A stretch of DNA of 64,000 nt from Orobanche coerulescens (GCA_033398695.1 CM065802.1:169069965-169133964); one strand, 5' to 3'; counted from the stretch's first letter, positions 34,375-45,867 are shown. Numbers and translations: made by a program. Notes: generated by a model not told the origin, from the letters alone.

Positions 34375-34965
34375 ATTAGCGTGCGCTATCTTATATGGGT
34401 AGCGTACGCAACGGAAGTTGTAGGCTAGCGCGCGCTACTACAAGAGGTTACGCACGCTAACCGGCAGCATGGGGCAGTCCAGAGAGCACTGGACTGGGAC
34501 TAAAAATCGAGCTAGCGCACGCTAAGGCATCATAGTAGCGCACGCTAGGGGAACAGGTAGCGCACGCCACTGTTGGGTGTTAACGCGCGCTAAGTGACCC
34601 GGACAGTAAGGACAGTGAGGTCTGGACTCTGGCCAGACCAACAGGTAACGTGCGCTAAGACGGTCGTTGCGTGCGCTAACTCGCCGGTCGTAGCGCACGC
34701 TATTCGGTCGTAACGCACGCTACCGGTGTGGACAGAAGGGTTTCTGAACAGGGCAGAAGGTTCTGGACTTAGACTGGACACCAGATAGCGCACGCTAAGG
34801 TGGAAGCTGCGCGCGCTAACTCGGCGATACAGCGCACGCTAACTCGATTGAGTAGCGCACGCTATCGGATGTGGTGCACACTAGCTCGGCTGGGCAGAAG
34901 GGTCTGGGCTGTAGACCTAGGCCGATAGCGCCCGCTATTCGGTAAGCGTTAGCGCGCGCTAAGGC
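34375..34965. repeat. Densest palindrome array, TAGCGCACGCTA type
   Basis: About 18 exact or near copies in 590 bp, spaced roughly 20-60 bp. Between them lie CAGTCCAG...CACTGGACTGG and related CTGGAC/GTCCAG blocks. A matching array is at 41444-42032 in the 3' LTR. Confidence 0.9.
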
Positions 34966-34980
34966 GCACTTATATAAATG
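34966..34980 (+). promoter_or_regulatory. TATA box of E3 5' LTR
   Basis: CACTTATATAAATGC lies directly after the array. The 3' LTR copy is at about 42034-42048. Confidence 0.65.
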
Positions 34981-36304
34981 CATGTGTTGCGGTCAACACT
35001 CGTCATTTTTCATCTTCTCTCCTCTTCTTCAAGCTTCTAGACGACTCCAGGGCGGTGTGGGCGAGGCTTTCGGCGGAGCACGGTTGAAATTCAAATCTTT
35101 TCAACTTCAAGTAAAGATCTATCAATCTTACATCGTCTTTACCAAGGAATTGAGGTAATCCTTCCGTAGAACCCTAACTTTGGGGAAATTTGGGGATTTT
35201 GGGGATCTCGTTTCTCCAGCTGTTTTAGCTCCAAAATATGATGGATTGTAGTTGAAAATGGTTGTATAGGTATGATTTCATGATTTCCTTAAGGTTTTGT
35301 GGATTAATTCCAAATCTTATTTTGTAAATCGAGCAAAACCCATTATGCCCTCGTATTGCTCGATTAAATGGTCCTAAGGGTAGAACTTAGGATGGATTTT
35401 TGTGTTTTCCAACAAAATTGTAAACGATTAAGCCTCAATGTTTGTTAGGAGCGGGATTCGGAAGATAGTTCGGACCGTAGCCTTGTTCGTCGTTTGTTCC
35501 TTTGAGAGTAAGAAGTTCAGGCAAGTACTATATTGCATTAGTTTATGGCATGCATTTCTGTGGTGGTTTAGAGAATGATGAGAGTTGAAAGGTTATTCTC
35601 GGGTACTCTCACTCGGGGATTGACTCGATGGGGTCACACGGGGACCTGGTGGCTTAGCGGCTAGACCGTGTCATGAGAGATACTTTGAGTGGACATCCTC
35701 ACCTGGGGATTGCTCGACGGGGCACACAGGGACTTGGTGGCTTGAGGGCCAGACCGGCTCGCGAGGGTTGTCGGAGTGTTTTTACTGGTGATTGATATTG
35801 ATATTCCGGAATATCGTGAATTGAACTGTTTTGGGATTTTGAAATGATTTGGAAATGCCTGTGGATTAAAATAATTGTAATACTGTACTTGCACTAGCGG
35901 TTGTGGCTAACCCCATTATTGGGGTGGAATGTTTTGTACATTTCAGGTATTCTCTAGGGACAGGAGCCCCCATGTGGGGCACACGGAGTTGACAAGCACA
36001 CTGGATGTTAGAGAGCTCGTATCAGTCTTTGTATTTTTGATGTTGAGTCAGTTTTATATACTGTATTATGGTTGGTTTTGAGTTGTACTTTGTCGTGTAA
36101 TGTTTGCGTTCAGTGATGACTTGAAATATACTATTTTGGCCGCGGCCGAGGCCTAACTTGTGTTTTGTATCCTTTGTTGGACTATTATGTCATGGTTGTT
36201 ATGTATAGGATTGTGGTTTAATCTTGTGTGTCGTCAGCCTGGCGGGACCCTTGTGTGTCCTGTGACGTGTAATAACCCAAAGTGAAATTGGGGTGTTACA
36301 TTTA

Positions 36305-36316
36305 TGGTATCGGAGC
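36305..36316 (+). promoter_or_regulatory. E3 primer binding site
   Basis: TGGTATCGGAGC, four bases after the LTR; tRNA-iMet type. Confidence 0.92.
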
Positions 36317-36430
36317 CTAGGTTTCGGAAATACCTAGGCCTTTGGACATTCGATTGTCAAGTCGTAAGAGTCGTATAAACTGATCGAGCTCAACACCGTG
36401 TGTTGCTGTCGAGCCGTGTGACCCATGGTG

Positions 36431-36537
36431 GTAAGACTCCTTAACTCTCTTTGTGCCTTGTCGCTTTCATAGTAAGGTAGATTTAAGTTCCTTGAATTAT
36501 GAATTGTTCTAATAATTTTAATCCTCCTATATCTAAG
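36431..36537 (+). promoter_or_regulatory. Predicted leader intron before E3 gag
   Basis: Donor GTG|GTAAGACTCC, pyrimidine-rich ATCCTCCTATATCTAAG acceptor, 107 bases. The gag ATG starts one base after it, exactly as in E2. Confidence 0.55.
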
Positions 36538-36538
36538 T

Positions 36539-39500
36539 ATGCTGAGAAGCCGTGGTGGACGTGGCGGACGTGGACGCGGCAGAGGCGGTGGTCGTGGTAC
36601 CGCTAACGAATCTGGCACACATTCAAATGATGCATCTGATTCGGCATCCCACACGGAGCCGAACACCGCTTCTCTGAACCCGAGCAGTCAGCCAGATCCT
36701 ACTGTAAGTCAAGAACCGTCAGCTGACACTAATGTGAATGCTGGCATAGCTGCTATACTCCAGCAGGTAGCAGCACAATTAGTCAAGTTGAATGAATTCG
36801 GACATCATGATCAACCAACAGATTAGAGTAAATGGCTTCAGGGGGTGATGAAAATGCAACCTCCTCGTTTTACTGGTGCGTCTGATATGTTGGGATGGGA
36901 AGGATGGTTGTTTCAGTTTGGCAGAATTTTTGACGCCGTTGCATGCCCCGAAGAAAGACGGGTCCCTATTGTACAGTATTTCCTTGACAAGTAGGCTGCG
37001 GATTGGTGGGAAGCTGCGAAACCTACGGATCGTGTGGCCACTTGGGCCGAGTTTAAAGCTGCGATAGAGGAAGAGTATTGCCCTTGGCCTATTAGAGAAA
37101 AACGAATTGCAGATTTCTTTACGGCAACACCTCAGGATGTACCTGTCACCGAGGCCATTGTTACGTACAATCAGCAACTCAACCATGTTCGTGAGCAAGT
37201 AAGGACCGAAGCGGATAAAATCTGTTACTTTGATTTGAGAATGAAGCCCAGGATTCGTGAGGCTATGGCGGGTTTCAGATGCGTTACGTTGAAGGAATAT
37301 CAGGATCGTGCTTTGGCTATCGAGATGGTCATTTCCGCGTCAAGGTCGGGTACCAAGATGAAGAAGCCAAAGACGACCGGTGGTTTTTCAGGAAGTAAAA
37401 GTGGTGGGTTTCACAAATCTCAAGCTTCTCACTCTGCTATCGGGAAATCTGTTCAGCAAGCCAATAGTGCTCCGAGTTTACGACTGGGCCAGTCTTCTAT
37501 CTTTGGTATAGGACAATGTTTCAATTGTAATCAAACAGGCCATCAGTGTCGAGAGTGTCCACTTCCTCCCGTTATTTGTTTCACATGCGGTCAAGCCGGT
37601 CATCGGGCGGCTCAATGCGAGGCTGCCACCAAAATTGTTAAACAGCAGAGTTCGGCACCAACTCCGAATGTGAACCCGGGGACTACATCTAATCAGCCGC
37701 AACAGACTCTGGGACGTGGAAGAGGTCGAGGTCGGTTGGATCGTCAAGCTGCATCGAGTGTGGGTTCGGTGCAGCCAAGAGTGTACCAGATGAGGCGTGC
37801 AGACGAAACAGAGGCTCCGGTAGCTGCAGGTATCACGCAAATACTTTCTCAACCTGTATCGTTATTATTTGAGTCGGGAGCTACCCATTCGTTCATTGCT
37901 CTTGATTGTGTGAAACGTTTGGGTCTTGGGTGTTTGATTGAGTGCGAACCATTCGTAGTAAGTACTCCTAGTGGAGAGCGTTTGATTGGGAACCAAGAGA
38001 TTAAAAATTATCTCGTGTATATCGGGAGTCGAGATTGGCCTTCAGACCTCATAGTGGTAGATCTGAAAGGAGAGGATGTAATTCTGGGAGATGATTGGTT
38101 AAATCGTCATGGTGCCATCATGAACTACAGAACGCGAACTATTTCTATAATAGCGGAAGATGGTGTCGAACACACTTTCTTGGGTCGTAAACCGGGTAGT
38201 TCAGGTGGAGTGATTTCCGCCGTTAAGGCGATAAAATTGTTAAAACAAGATTGTATTGGTTATTGGTGTTACGCCATGAGCACAAATGACGGTGAAGCCG
38301 ATTTATTATCCATTCCAGTTGTGAATGAATACCCAGATATATTTCCGGATGACCTACCGGGATTACCTCCGTCTAGAGAAGTAGAGTTTCCTATTGATCT
38401 TGTGCCAAGCGCAACACCTGTTTCCCGAGCGCCTTATCGTATGGCACCCTCCGAGATGTTAGAACTGAAGAAACAATTGGGCGATCTTCTGGATAAAGGG
38501 TACATCCGACCTAGTGCATCGCCTTGGGGTGCGCCGGTCCTTTTCGTTAAGAAGAAGGACGGATCGTTCCGTCTATGCATTGATTATTGGGAATTGAATA
38601 AGTTAACTATTAAGAACAAATATCGTTTACCTCGGATAGATGATTTGTTCGACCAACTTCAGGGTGCCACAGTATTCTCTAAAATTGACTTGCGATCGCG
38701 ATATTACTAGCTGAGGATTCGGGATTTTGACATTCCGAGGACTGCCTTCCGTACTCGGTACGGCCATTACGAATTTGTGGTTATGCCATTTGGCCTAACC
38801 AACGCTCCTGCCGTGTTTATGCAGTTGATGAACAAAATTTTCATTGACTATCTTGATAAATTTGTGGTCGTTTTCATTGATGATATTCTTATCTACTCCC
38901 GGAATGAGGAAGATCATGCTAAACATCTCCGAATGGTGTTTAACACTTTGAGAATGGAGGAACTTTATGCTAAATTCTCAAAGTGCGAATTTTGGCTTAA
39001 AGAGGTGACATTTCTTGGTCACGTAATTTCGGTTGATGTAGTTCGAGTGGATCCCCAAAAGATAGCGGCCATTGTTGAATGGGAACCCCCTAGGAATGTG
39101 AAGGAGACCAGGAGCTTTCTAGGGCTTGCCGGATACTATCGTAGATTCGTCGAAGGATTTTCAAAAATCGCTCGACCACCTACTCAGTTGCTCCAGAAAT
39201 CTCAGAAATTCGAGTGGACAGACGAGAGGCAAAACAGTTTTGATGAGCTTAAATGACGATTAACTTCGGCGCCCGAGTTATCGTTACCTCAGGGCACCGA
39301 CGATTACGAGGTGTACAGTGATGCTTCCGGACTTGGATTGGGTTGTGTTTTGATGCAGAGAGGTAGAGTGATTTCATATGCGTCCCGACAATTGAAACCA
39401 TATGAAATGAATTACTCTACCCATGATTTAGAGTTATCGGCGGTTGTATTCGCGCTAAAAATTTGGAGGCATTATCTTTATGGTTCCCCGTGTAAAATCT

Positions 39501-41215
39501 ACACGGATCACAAAAGTCCAAAATATATATTTAGCCAAAAGGAGCTAAATATGAGACAACGTCGATGGTTGGAGTTTATTAAGGATTACGACCTTGAAAT
39601 ATTATATCATCCAGGAAAAGCTAATGTGGTAGCGGACGCATTAAGTCGGAAACCCGTAGCCCTCCAAATGCTGAGTATGCTTACATCTCAACACGAGATC
39701 CGTCGAGACATAATTAGGCAAGATATAGAGATTTGGCTCCAGAAAGTTCAAGGCCAATTATGTACTTTGGAGATCACGTCGTCCTTGATCAACGAAGTCA
39801 AGTCGAAGCAATTTGAGGATCCGTTACTAGTCCAGCTAAGGAAGGATGTGATGAGAGGAAAAGCTCCAGGATTTATGATTCAGGATGATGGTGTTTTAAG
39901 GTTTCGAGGTAGACTTTGTATACCTGCAGACGTCGAGCTTAAGCAGACCATATTGAGGGAAGCGCACACTATACCGTATTCTCTTCACCCCGGTACGAGC
40001 AAAATGTATAAGGACGTGAAGAATAACTATTGGTGGAGCAATATAAAGAATGATGTTGAAGAGTTCGTTTCTAAATGCTTGACGTGTCAACAAGTCAAGG
40101 TTGAACATCAACGGCCAGTGGGGTTGCTTAAATCGCTACCAATCCCATAATGGAAATGGGAGGATATAACGATGGATTTTGTCACCAACATGCCGAGCAC
40201 GCGAACAGGGATGAATATGATTTGGGTTATTGTCGATCGACTAACCAAGTCAGCTCACTTTCTGGGAATTAAGGATAATTGGGGCCCCGAAAAACTAGCT
40301 CGTGTATTCATCGCGGAAATTGTAAGGTTACACGGGACTCCTAAGAGCATTATTTCCGATCGAGACGGTAGATTTGTGTCGCACTTTTGGCAATCCGTTC
40401 ATCGAGCTTTAGGGACGGAACTGAGGCTCAGTACATCGTACCATCCTCAGACTGATGAGCAGTCTGAACGGACAATTCAGACTCTTGAGGACATGCTGCG
40501 AGCATGTGCCCTAAATTGGAAACGTGACTGGGAATCGCATTTGCCACTAATCGAATTTGCCTACAATAATAGTTGGCATTCGTCAATTAAGATGGCACCG
40601 TTTGAGGCTTTATATGGACGGAAATGTAAGTCACCATTGTGTTGGGATGATTCCTCTGAACTGATTGGGACAGAGCCGGATATGTTAGTGGAGACCCGGG
40701 AAAAGATCTCTTTGATTCGCGAGAGGCTTTTGGCCGCCCAAAGCCGACAGAAGTCCTATGCCGATAATCGACGTCGACCGCTAGAGTTTGAAGTCGGCGA
40801 TCATGTGTTGATAAAAGTATCGCCAACCCGGGGAGTTTATCGCTTTGGGAAGAAAGGTAAACTCAGTCCGAGATATGTTGGGCCATTCGAGATTATAGAA
40901 CGGATTGGCGAACTTGCTTACCGTGTGGGCCTTCCGCCTTCACTGGGTCATGTGCATAATGTATTTCATGTTTCGCAGTTGAGGAAATACGTACCGGACC
41001 CTAAGCGTATCATTGATTTTGGGGAGATTGAATTAAATTCCATTGTCACCTTTGAGGAAAAACCAATCCAGATTTTGGAGCGTCGGGTAAAACAACTTAA
41101 GCGTAAAGTTATTCCCTTGGTCAAAGTACAATGGTCGAGACATGGATCGAAAGAAGCCACGTGGGAGACAGAAGAGCATATGAAGTCTAGATACCCCGAA
41201 TTATTCACTTCGTAA
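36539..41215 (+). pseudogene. gag-pol: E3 gag-pol polyprotein with five nonsense codons
   Basis: One reading frame of about 1558 codons holds the whole Ty3/Gypsy order. N-terminal Arg-Gly run (MLRSRGGRGG); capsid; two CCHC zinc knuckles (about residues 327-361, [14 protein letters not shown] and [14 protein letters not shown]); protease motif at 445; RT with FIDDILIYS from 779; RNase H (YSDAS, 926); integrase HHCC finger; DD35E core (D1213, D1274, E1310); and a C-terminal chromodomain-like end (VQWSRHGSKEATWE). Stops: TAG 36824, TAG 36992, TAG 38708, TGA 39254, TAA 40148; no frameshift. The protease has E-S-G where E2 has the catalytic D-S-G, and the RT DYRELNK motif reads DYWELNK. Those changes and the stops mean no active polyprotein. 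Family placement is firm; the Tekay/Del lineage is inferred from PBS and C-terminus. Confidence 0.95.
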
Positions 41216-41250
41216 GTTTCGGGACGAAACTTATTCTTAGGGGGAGAAAA
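41216..41250 (+). promoter_or_regulatory. Hairpin and polypurine tract of E3
   Basis: AAGTTTCG-GGA-CGAAACTT (from about 41214) directly overlaps and follows the gag-pol stop. CTTAGGGGGAGAAAA then runs to the 3' LTR. The purine run primes plus-strand synthesis. The hairpin recurs in every Gypsy 3' end in the window. Confidence 0.8.
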
Positions 41251-43369
41251 TGTAATAATTGTACCTTTTATCGCTTATAATTATGAATTCATGAACTTTG
41301 TAGTTTGGTTCGTAATTTTTTTTCGAACATTGGTATCATGTGTTTGATTCGAAATTGAGCCTGTATGTTGTGTTTCTTGTTAGTATTCTGTTAATATCCG
41401 TTATCATGGTGTCGAACCGCTTGCATCGCTTCTGCAACCCAGGATTAGCGTGCGCTATCTTATATGGGTAGCGTACGCAACGGAAGTTGTAGGGTAGCGC
41501 GCGCTACTACAAGAGGTTACGCACGCTAACCGGCAGCATGGGGCAGTCCAGAGAGCACTGGACTGGGACTAAAAATCGAGCTAGCGCACGCTAAGGCATC
41601 ATAGTAGCGCACGCTAGGGGAACAGGTAGTGCACGCCACTGTTGGGTGTTAACGCGCGCTAAGTGACCTGGCCAGTAAGGACAGTGAGGTCTGGACTCTG
41701 GCCAGACCAACAGGTAACGTGCGCTAAGACGGTCGTTACGTGCGCTAACTCGCCGGTCGTAGCGCACGTTATTCGGTCGTAACACACGCTACCGGTGTGG
41801 ACAGAGGGGTTTCTGAATAGGGCAGAAGGTTCTGGACATAGACTGGACACCAGATAGCGCACGCTAAGGCGGAAGCTGCGCGCGCTAACTCGGCGATACA
41901 GCGCACGCTAACTCGATTGAGTAGCGCACGCTATCGGATGTGGTGCACACCAACTCGGCTGGGCAGAAGGGTCTGGGCTGTAGACCTAGGCCGATAGCGC
42001 GCGCTATTCGGTAAGCGTTAGCGCGCACTAAGGCGCACTTATATAAATACATGTGTTGCGGTAAACACTCGTCATTTTTCATCTTCTCTCCTCTTCTTCA
42101 AGCTTCTAGACGACTCCAGGGCGGTGTAGGCGAGGCTTTCGGCGGAGCACGGTTGAAATTCAAATCTTTTCAACTTCGAGTAAAGATCTATCAATCTTAC
42201 ATCATCTTTACCAAGGAATTGAGGTAATCCTTCCGTAGAACCCTAACTTTGGGGAAATTTGGGGATTTTGGGGATCTCGTTTCTCCAGCTGTTTTAGCTC
42301 TAAATTATGATGGATTGTAGTTGAAAATGGTTGTATAGGTATGATTTCATGATTTCCTTAAGGTTTTGTGGATTAATTCTAAATCTTCTTTTGTAAATCG
42401 AGCAAAACCCATTATGCACTCGTAGTGCTCGATTAAATGGTCCTAAGGGTAGAACTTAGGATGGATTTTTGTGTTTTCCAACAAAATTGTAAACGATTAA
42501 GCCTCAATGTTTGTTAGGAGCGGGATTCGGAAGATAGTTCGGACCGTAGCCTTGTTCGTCGTTTGTTCCTTTGAGAGTAAGAAGTTCAGGCAAGTACTTT
42601 ATTGCATTAGTTTATGGCATGCATTTTTGTGGTGGTTTAGAGAATGATGAGAGTTGAAAGGTTATTCTCGGGTACTCTCACTCGGGGATTGACTCGACGG
42701 GGTCACACGGGGACCTGGTGGCTTAGCGGCTGGACCGGGTCACGAGAGATACTTTGAGTGGACATCCTCACCTGGGGATTGCTCGACGGGGCACACAGGG
42801 ACTTGGTGGCTTGAGGGCCGGACCGGGTCGCGAGGGTTGTCGGAGTGTTTTTACTGGTGATTGATATTGATATTCCGGAATATCGTGAATTGAACTGTTT
42901 TGGGATTTTGAAATGATTTGGAAATGCCTGTGGATTAAAATAATTGTAATACTGTACTTGCACTAGCGGTTGTGGCTAACCCTATTGTTGGGGTGGAATG
43001 TTTTGTACATTTCAGGTATTCTCGAGGGACAGGAGCCCCCATGTGGCGCACACGGAGTTGACAAGCACACTGGATGTTAGATAGCTCGTATCAGTCTTTG
43101 TATTTGTGATGTTGAGTCAGTTTTATATACTGTATTATGGTTGGTTTTGAGTTGTACTTTGTCGTGTAATGTTTGCGTTCAGTGATGACTTGAAATATAC
43201 TATTTTGGCCGCGGCCGAGGCCTAACTTCTGTTTTGTATCCTTTGTTGGACTATTATGTCATGGTTGTTATGTATTGGATTGTGGTTTAATCTTGTGTGT
43301 CGTCAGCCTGGCGGGACCCTTGTGTGTCCTGTCGCGTGTAATAACCCAAAGTGAAATTGGGGTGTTACA
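41251..43369 (+). repeat. E3 3' LTR
   Basis: Same length as the 5' LTR; substitutions are scattered and include changes inside palindrome copies. Confidence 0.93.
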
Positions 43370-44826
43370 CAGTTCTCTTTTCATTCGTCCAGGAGGCCTC
43401 CGCATCCTTCTCGAGGAGGAAAGAAGTTCCGGGCAGCACAAACCGTTTCAGACGCAGGGAAGAAATACTATAACTGTGGCAAAGCGGGGCATGTTCGACG
43501 TGACTGTTTCGCGCCTGCTGCGACCTGTTTCGAGTGTGGACAGGAAGGACATCGCGCAACATTTTGTGGGAATGCGACCCGATCTTTTGGTACTCGCACT
43601 CCTGTACCGGTTCCGAAGGACGCTAGTGTAAACCAGACGCAGCAGAGCGGTTTCCCGCAGCAGAATGTTGGGAAAAGAGAGGCATCCAGCGCTGGGTCCG
43701 TTCCTCCACGTATTTACGAGATGAAGAAGGATGATCAGAACACAGCTGTTGTATCAGGTACGATTCAGATCCTTTTGCAATCAGTTAGTGTCTTGTTCGA
43801 TTCGGGAGCTACGCATTCCTTTATATCTTTGAACTGTGTTAATCGTTTGAAAATCTCGTGCTTGTATAATTGTGAACCTTATGTTGTGGGTTTACCGAGC
43901 GGAGAGAAAATTGTGGGAACCCTAGAAGCTAGAGATTTTCCAGTGTTTATAGGAGGGAGAGATTGGCTATCGAATCTTATTGTAGTTGACATCTACGGTG
44001 ACGATTTAATTCTCGGAGACGATTGGCTCAATCGTTATGGAGCTATTCTGAATTACCGAAATAGAGTCATTTCTATCATTGCTGATGACGGATCTGAACA
44101 CTTATTCCGAGGATGGAGACTGGGAAGCTCGGGAAAGTTGATCAAAGCAATGAAAGCCGTGAAATTACTGAAGCAGGGATGTCATGGACTTTGGTGCTAT
44201 GCTATGAGGAAAGAGGAAGGAGTAGAGATCTCGTCTATTTCAGTTGTGAATGAGTTCTCAGATGTATTTCCTGACGAACTACCTGGGTTACCTCCGCAGA
44301 GAGGAGTGGAGTTCACTATCGAATTAGAGCCTGGAGCAGCTCCTATTTCCAGAGCACCCTACCGCATGGCGCCAACCGAGATGTATGAACTCAAGAAGCA
44401 ACTGGAGGAATTGTTACAGAAGGGTTATATTCAACCTAGCGTTTCTCCTTGGGGAGCGCCCGTTCTCTTTGTCCGGAAGAAAGACGGATCCCTCCACCTG
44501 TGTATTGATTACAGGGAGCTCAACAAGATGACGATCAAGAATAAGTATCCTATACCTCGGATCGACGACTTGTTTGATCAACTGCAAGGGGCAAAGTTAT
44601 TCTCGAAGATTGACTTGCGATCAGGATACCATCAGTTGAGAATTAAGGAATCAGATATACCGAAGTCTGCTTTCAGGTCCCGGTACGGGCATTATGAATT
44701 TGTAGTGATGCCTTTTGGACTCACCAATGCTCCTGCGGTATTCATGCAATTGATGAATCGGGTATTCTTAGAATACTTGGATAAATTTGTGGTCGTCTTC
44801 ATTGATGACATCTTGATATATTCGAA
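43370..44826 (+). pseudogene. gag-pol: E2 gag C-terminus, protease and N-terminal RT
   Basis: Continues the E2 frame from 34181 after E3. It has two zinc knuckles ([11 protein letters not shown], its first Cys at about 43475, and [14 protein letters not shown]), then protease [13 protein letters not shown] with the catalytic Asp intact. The RT follows with [57 protein letters not shown] and FIDDILIYS. No stop occurs in this part. The frame is cut just after the RT catalytic YIDD-type loop (about 44826), where Copia LTR sequence begins. RT thumb, RNase H and integrase are absent, so E2 cannot be autonomous. Confidence 0.92.
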
Positions 44827-45867
44827 TACTTGGATACGGGATCGGATATTTGCGCCGTTTGCGGAAGCGTAAATATAAGTGCGGAAAATAAAGGACACGA
44901 GGATTTATAGAGGTTCGGCTATAAACGAGCCTACGTCCTCTCTTTATCTTTTTCAATAGGTTAAAGATAGCAACCTCTATGCCTCTCTTCTATCGGTCGA
45001 GGTATAACCGTTTACAATCACGTCTTCTATTGGTCCGTGATAAACCACTCGTACTTGCCTTTGCGTCGGTCCAAGTTAAACCGTTTTCCTTTTCGTAGGA
45101 CAAGGAATCAACCTCTCTAGCTTTCTATGGGTACTAGATAAACCTCACTCGATAGCGATTGCGATTCTAATAATGCCGGATCCTTGATCCTAATAACACC
45201 GAATCCAATCGTATCTTTTCTTTTACCACTCGTGTATGATTTTGTGTATAACACTCAATCACTCAATGTAAGCTCAATATTACAACAACAATAATATCAA
45301 TATGAATCTCAGATGATTGTCTTGTATGCTTGAAGTTGTTGTTCTTGATCAATACCATAAGCATGGTATTTATAGGCTCCATCATCAAACTAGCCGTTAG
45401 CTGCCAGACTGCTTATTACGTACGTTATATGCTATCCATTACGTACGTAAGCCTAATTACGTACGATAACCATGTCTGGTTACGTACGTTAGCATATTCA
45501 CAAAACAGACCAGGGAGTTTCATCATTTTAGATTACGTACGTTATCATTTCCTTCGTTGCGTACGTTAACATTACGTCACTGCTGACGTCATATATCCGT
45601 TGCATGCTTTTCTGACTTTGACTTCTCCAACGTTCACTTGGTTTGAACTTGTTTACGTACGTTATCTCTTACCCATTACGTACGTTAAGCTACTAACATT
45701 ACGTACGTTAATGATCACTTATTACGTACATTAGCTTTGTGTTTTTCCAGCTTTTTGCACTTCGTTTTCCTTCGATGCTTGCTTCGTCTCTTCGTTGTTT
45801 TGTTTTGCTTATCAACATTAATCATCAAAACACTTTTAATTTATGTATGGAACAAAATGTTCCAACA
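44827..45867 (-). mobile_element. Copia (SIRE-like) LTR piece inside E2
   Basis: Read on the minus strand it begins TGTTGGAACATTTTG at 45867 and is related to the LTR at 50632-51845. They share the GATGATTAA start region, a TATA box (about 45366-45376) and a GGACGTAGGC-containing leader with blocks such as ATAGAAG, TAGATAAACCTC and TGATCCTAATAA. The far end (44827) lacks a clear LTR terminus, and no TSD flanks it. It therefore marks a deletion or recombination junction, not a clean solo LTR. Confidence 0.75.
45415..45732. repeat. Palindrome array with TA core in Copia LTR
   Basis: About ten copies of TTACGTACGTTA and variants lie upstream of the minus-strand TATA box. The related Copia LTR at 50632 has TAGCGCACGCTA copies in this place instead. 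Confidence 0.85.

Larger units (their letters stand above)
34182..36300 (+). repeat. E3 5' LTR
   Basis: TGTAATAATTG to GGGTGTTACA. Dense palindrome array 34378-34965, TATA about 34970, donor-like GAG|GTAATCC 35155, CAG|GCAAGTAC 35521, G-rich tandem repeat 35600-35765, CTAAC/hairpin/TTTCAG|GTA module 35887-35948. Confidence 0.93.
34182..43369 (+). mobile_element. E3: full-length Tekay/Del-like Gypsy element
   Basis: The LTRs are each 2119 bp (34182-36300 and 41251-43369), with only scattered differences. Flanks cagtc and cagtt form a near-perfect TSD. The interior has PBS, leader intron signals, one gag-pol frame of about 1558 codons with five stops, a hairpin and a polypurine tract (about 41236-41250). 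It sits inside E2 gag, so it is younger than E2. Structurally complete but coding-dead. Confidence 0.95.

Noticed and set aside
34375..34965. Regularly spaced short repeats resembling a CRISPR array
   Set aside because: The repeats are 12-bp palindromes with variable spacing and non-unique spacers, lie in LTR promoters, and the DNA is plant nuclear.
37478..37852. Antisense open frame over the E3 gag/protease region
   Set aside because: Shadow of the gag-pol frame on the other strand with no motif of its own.
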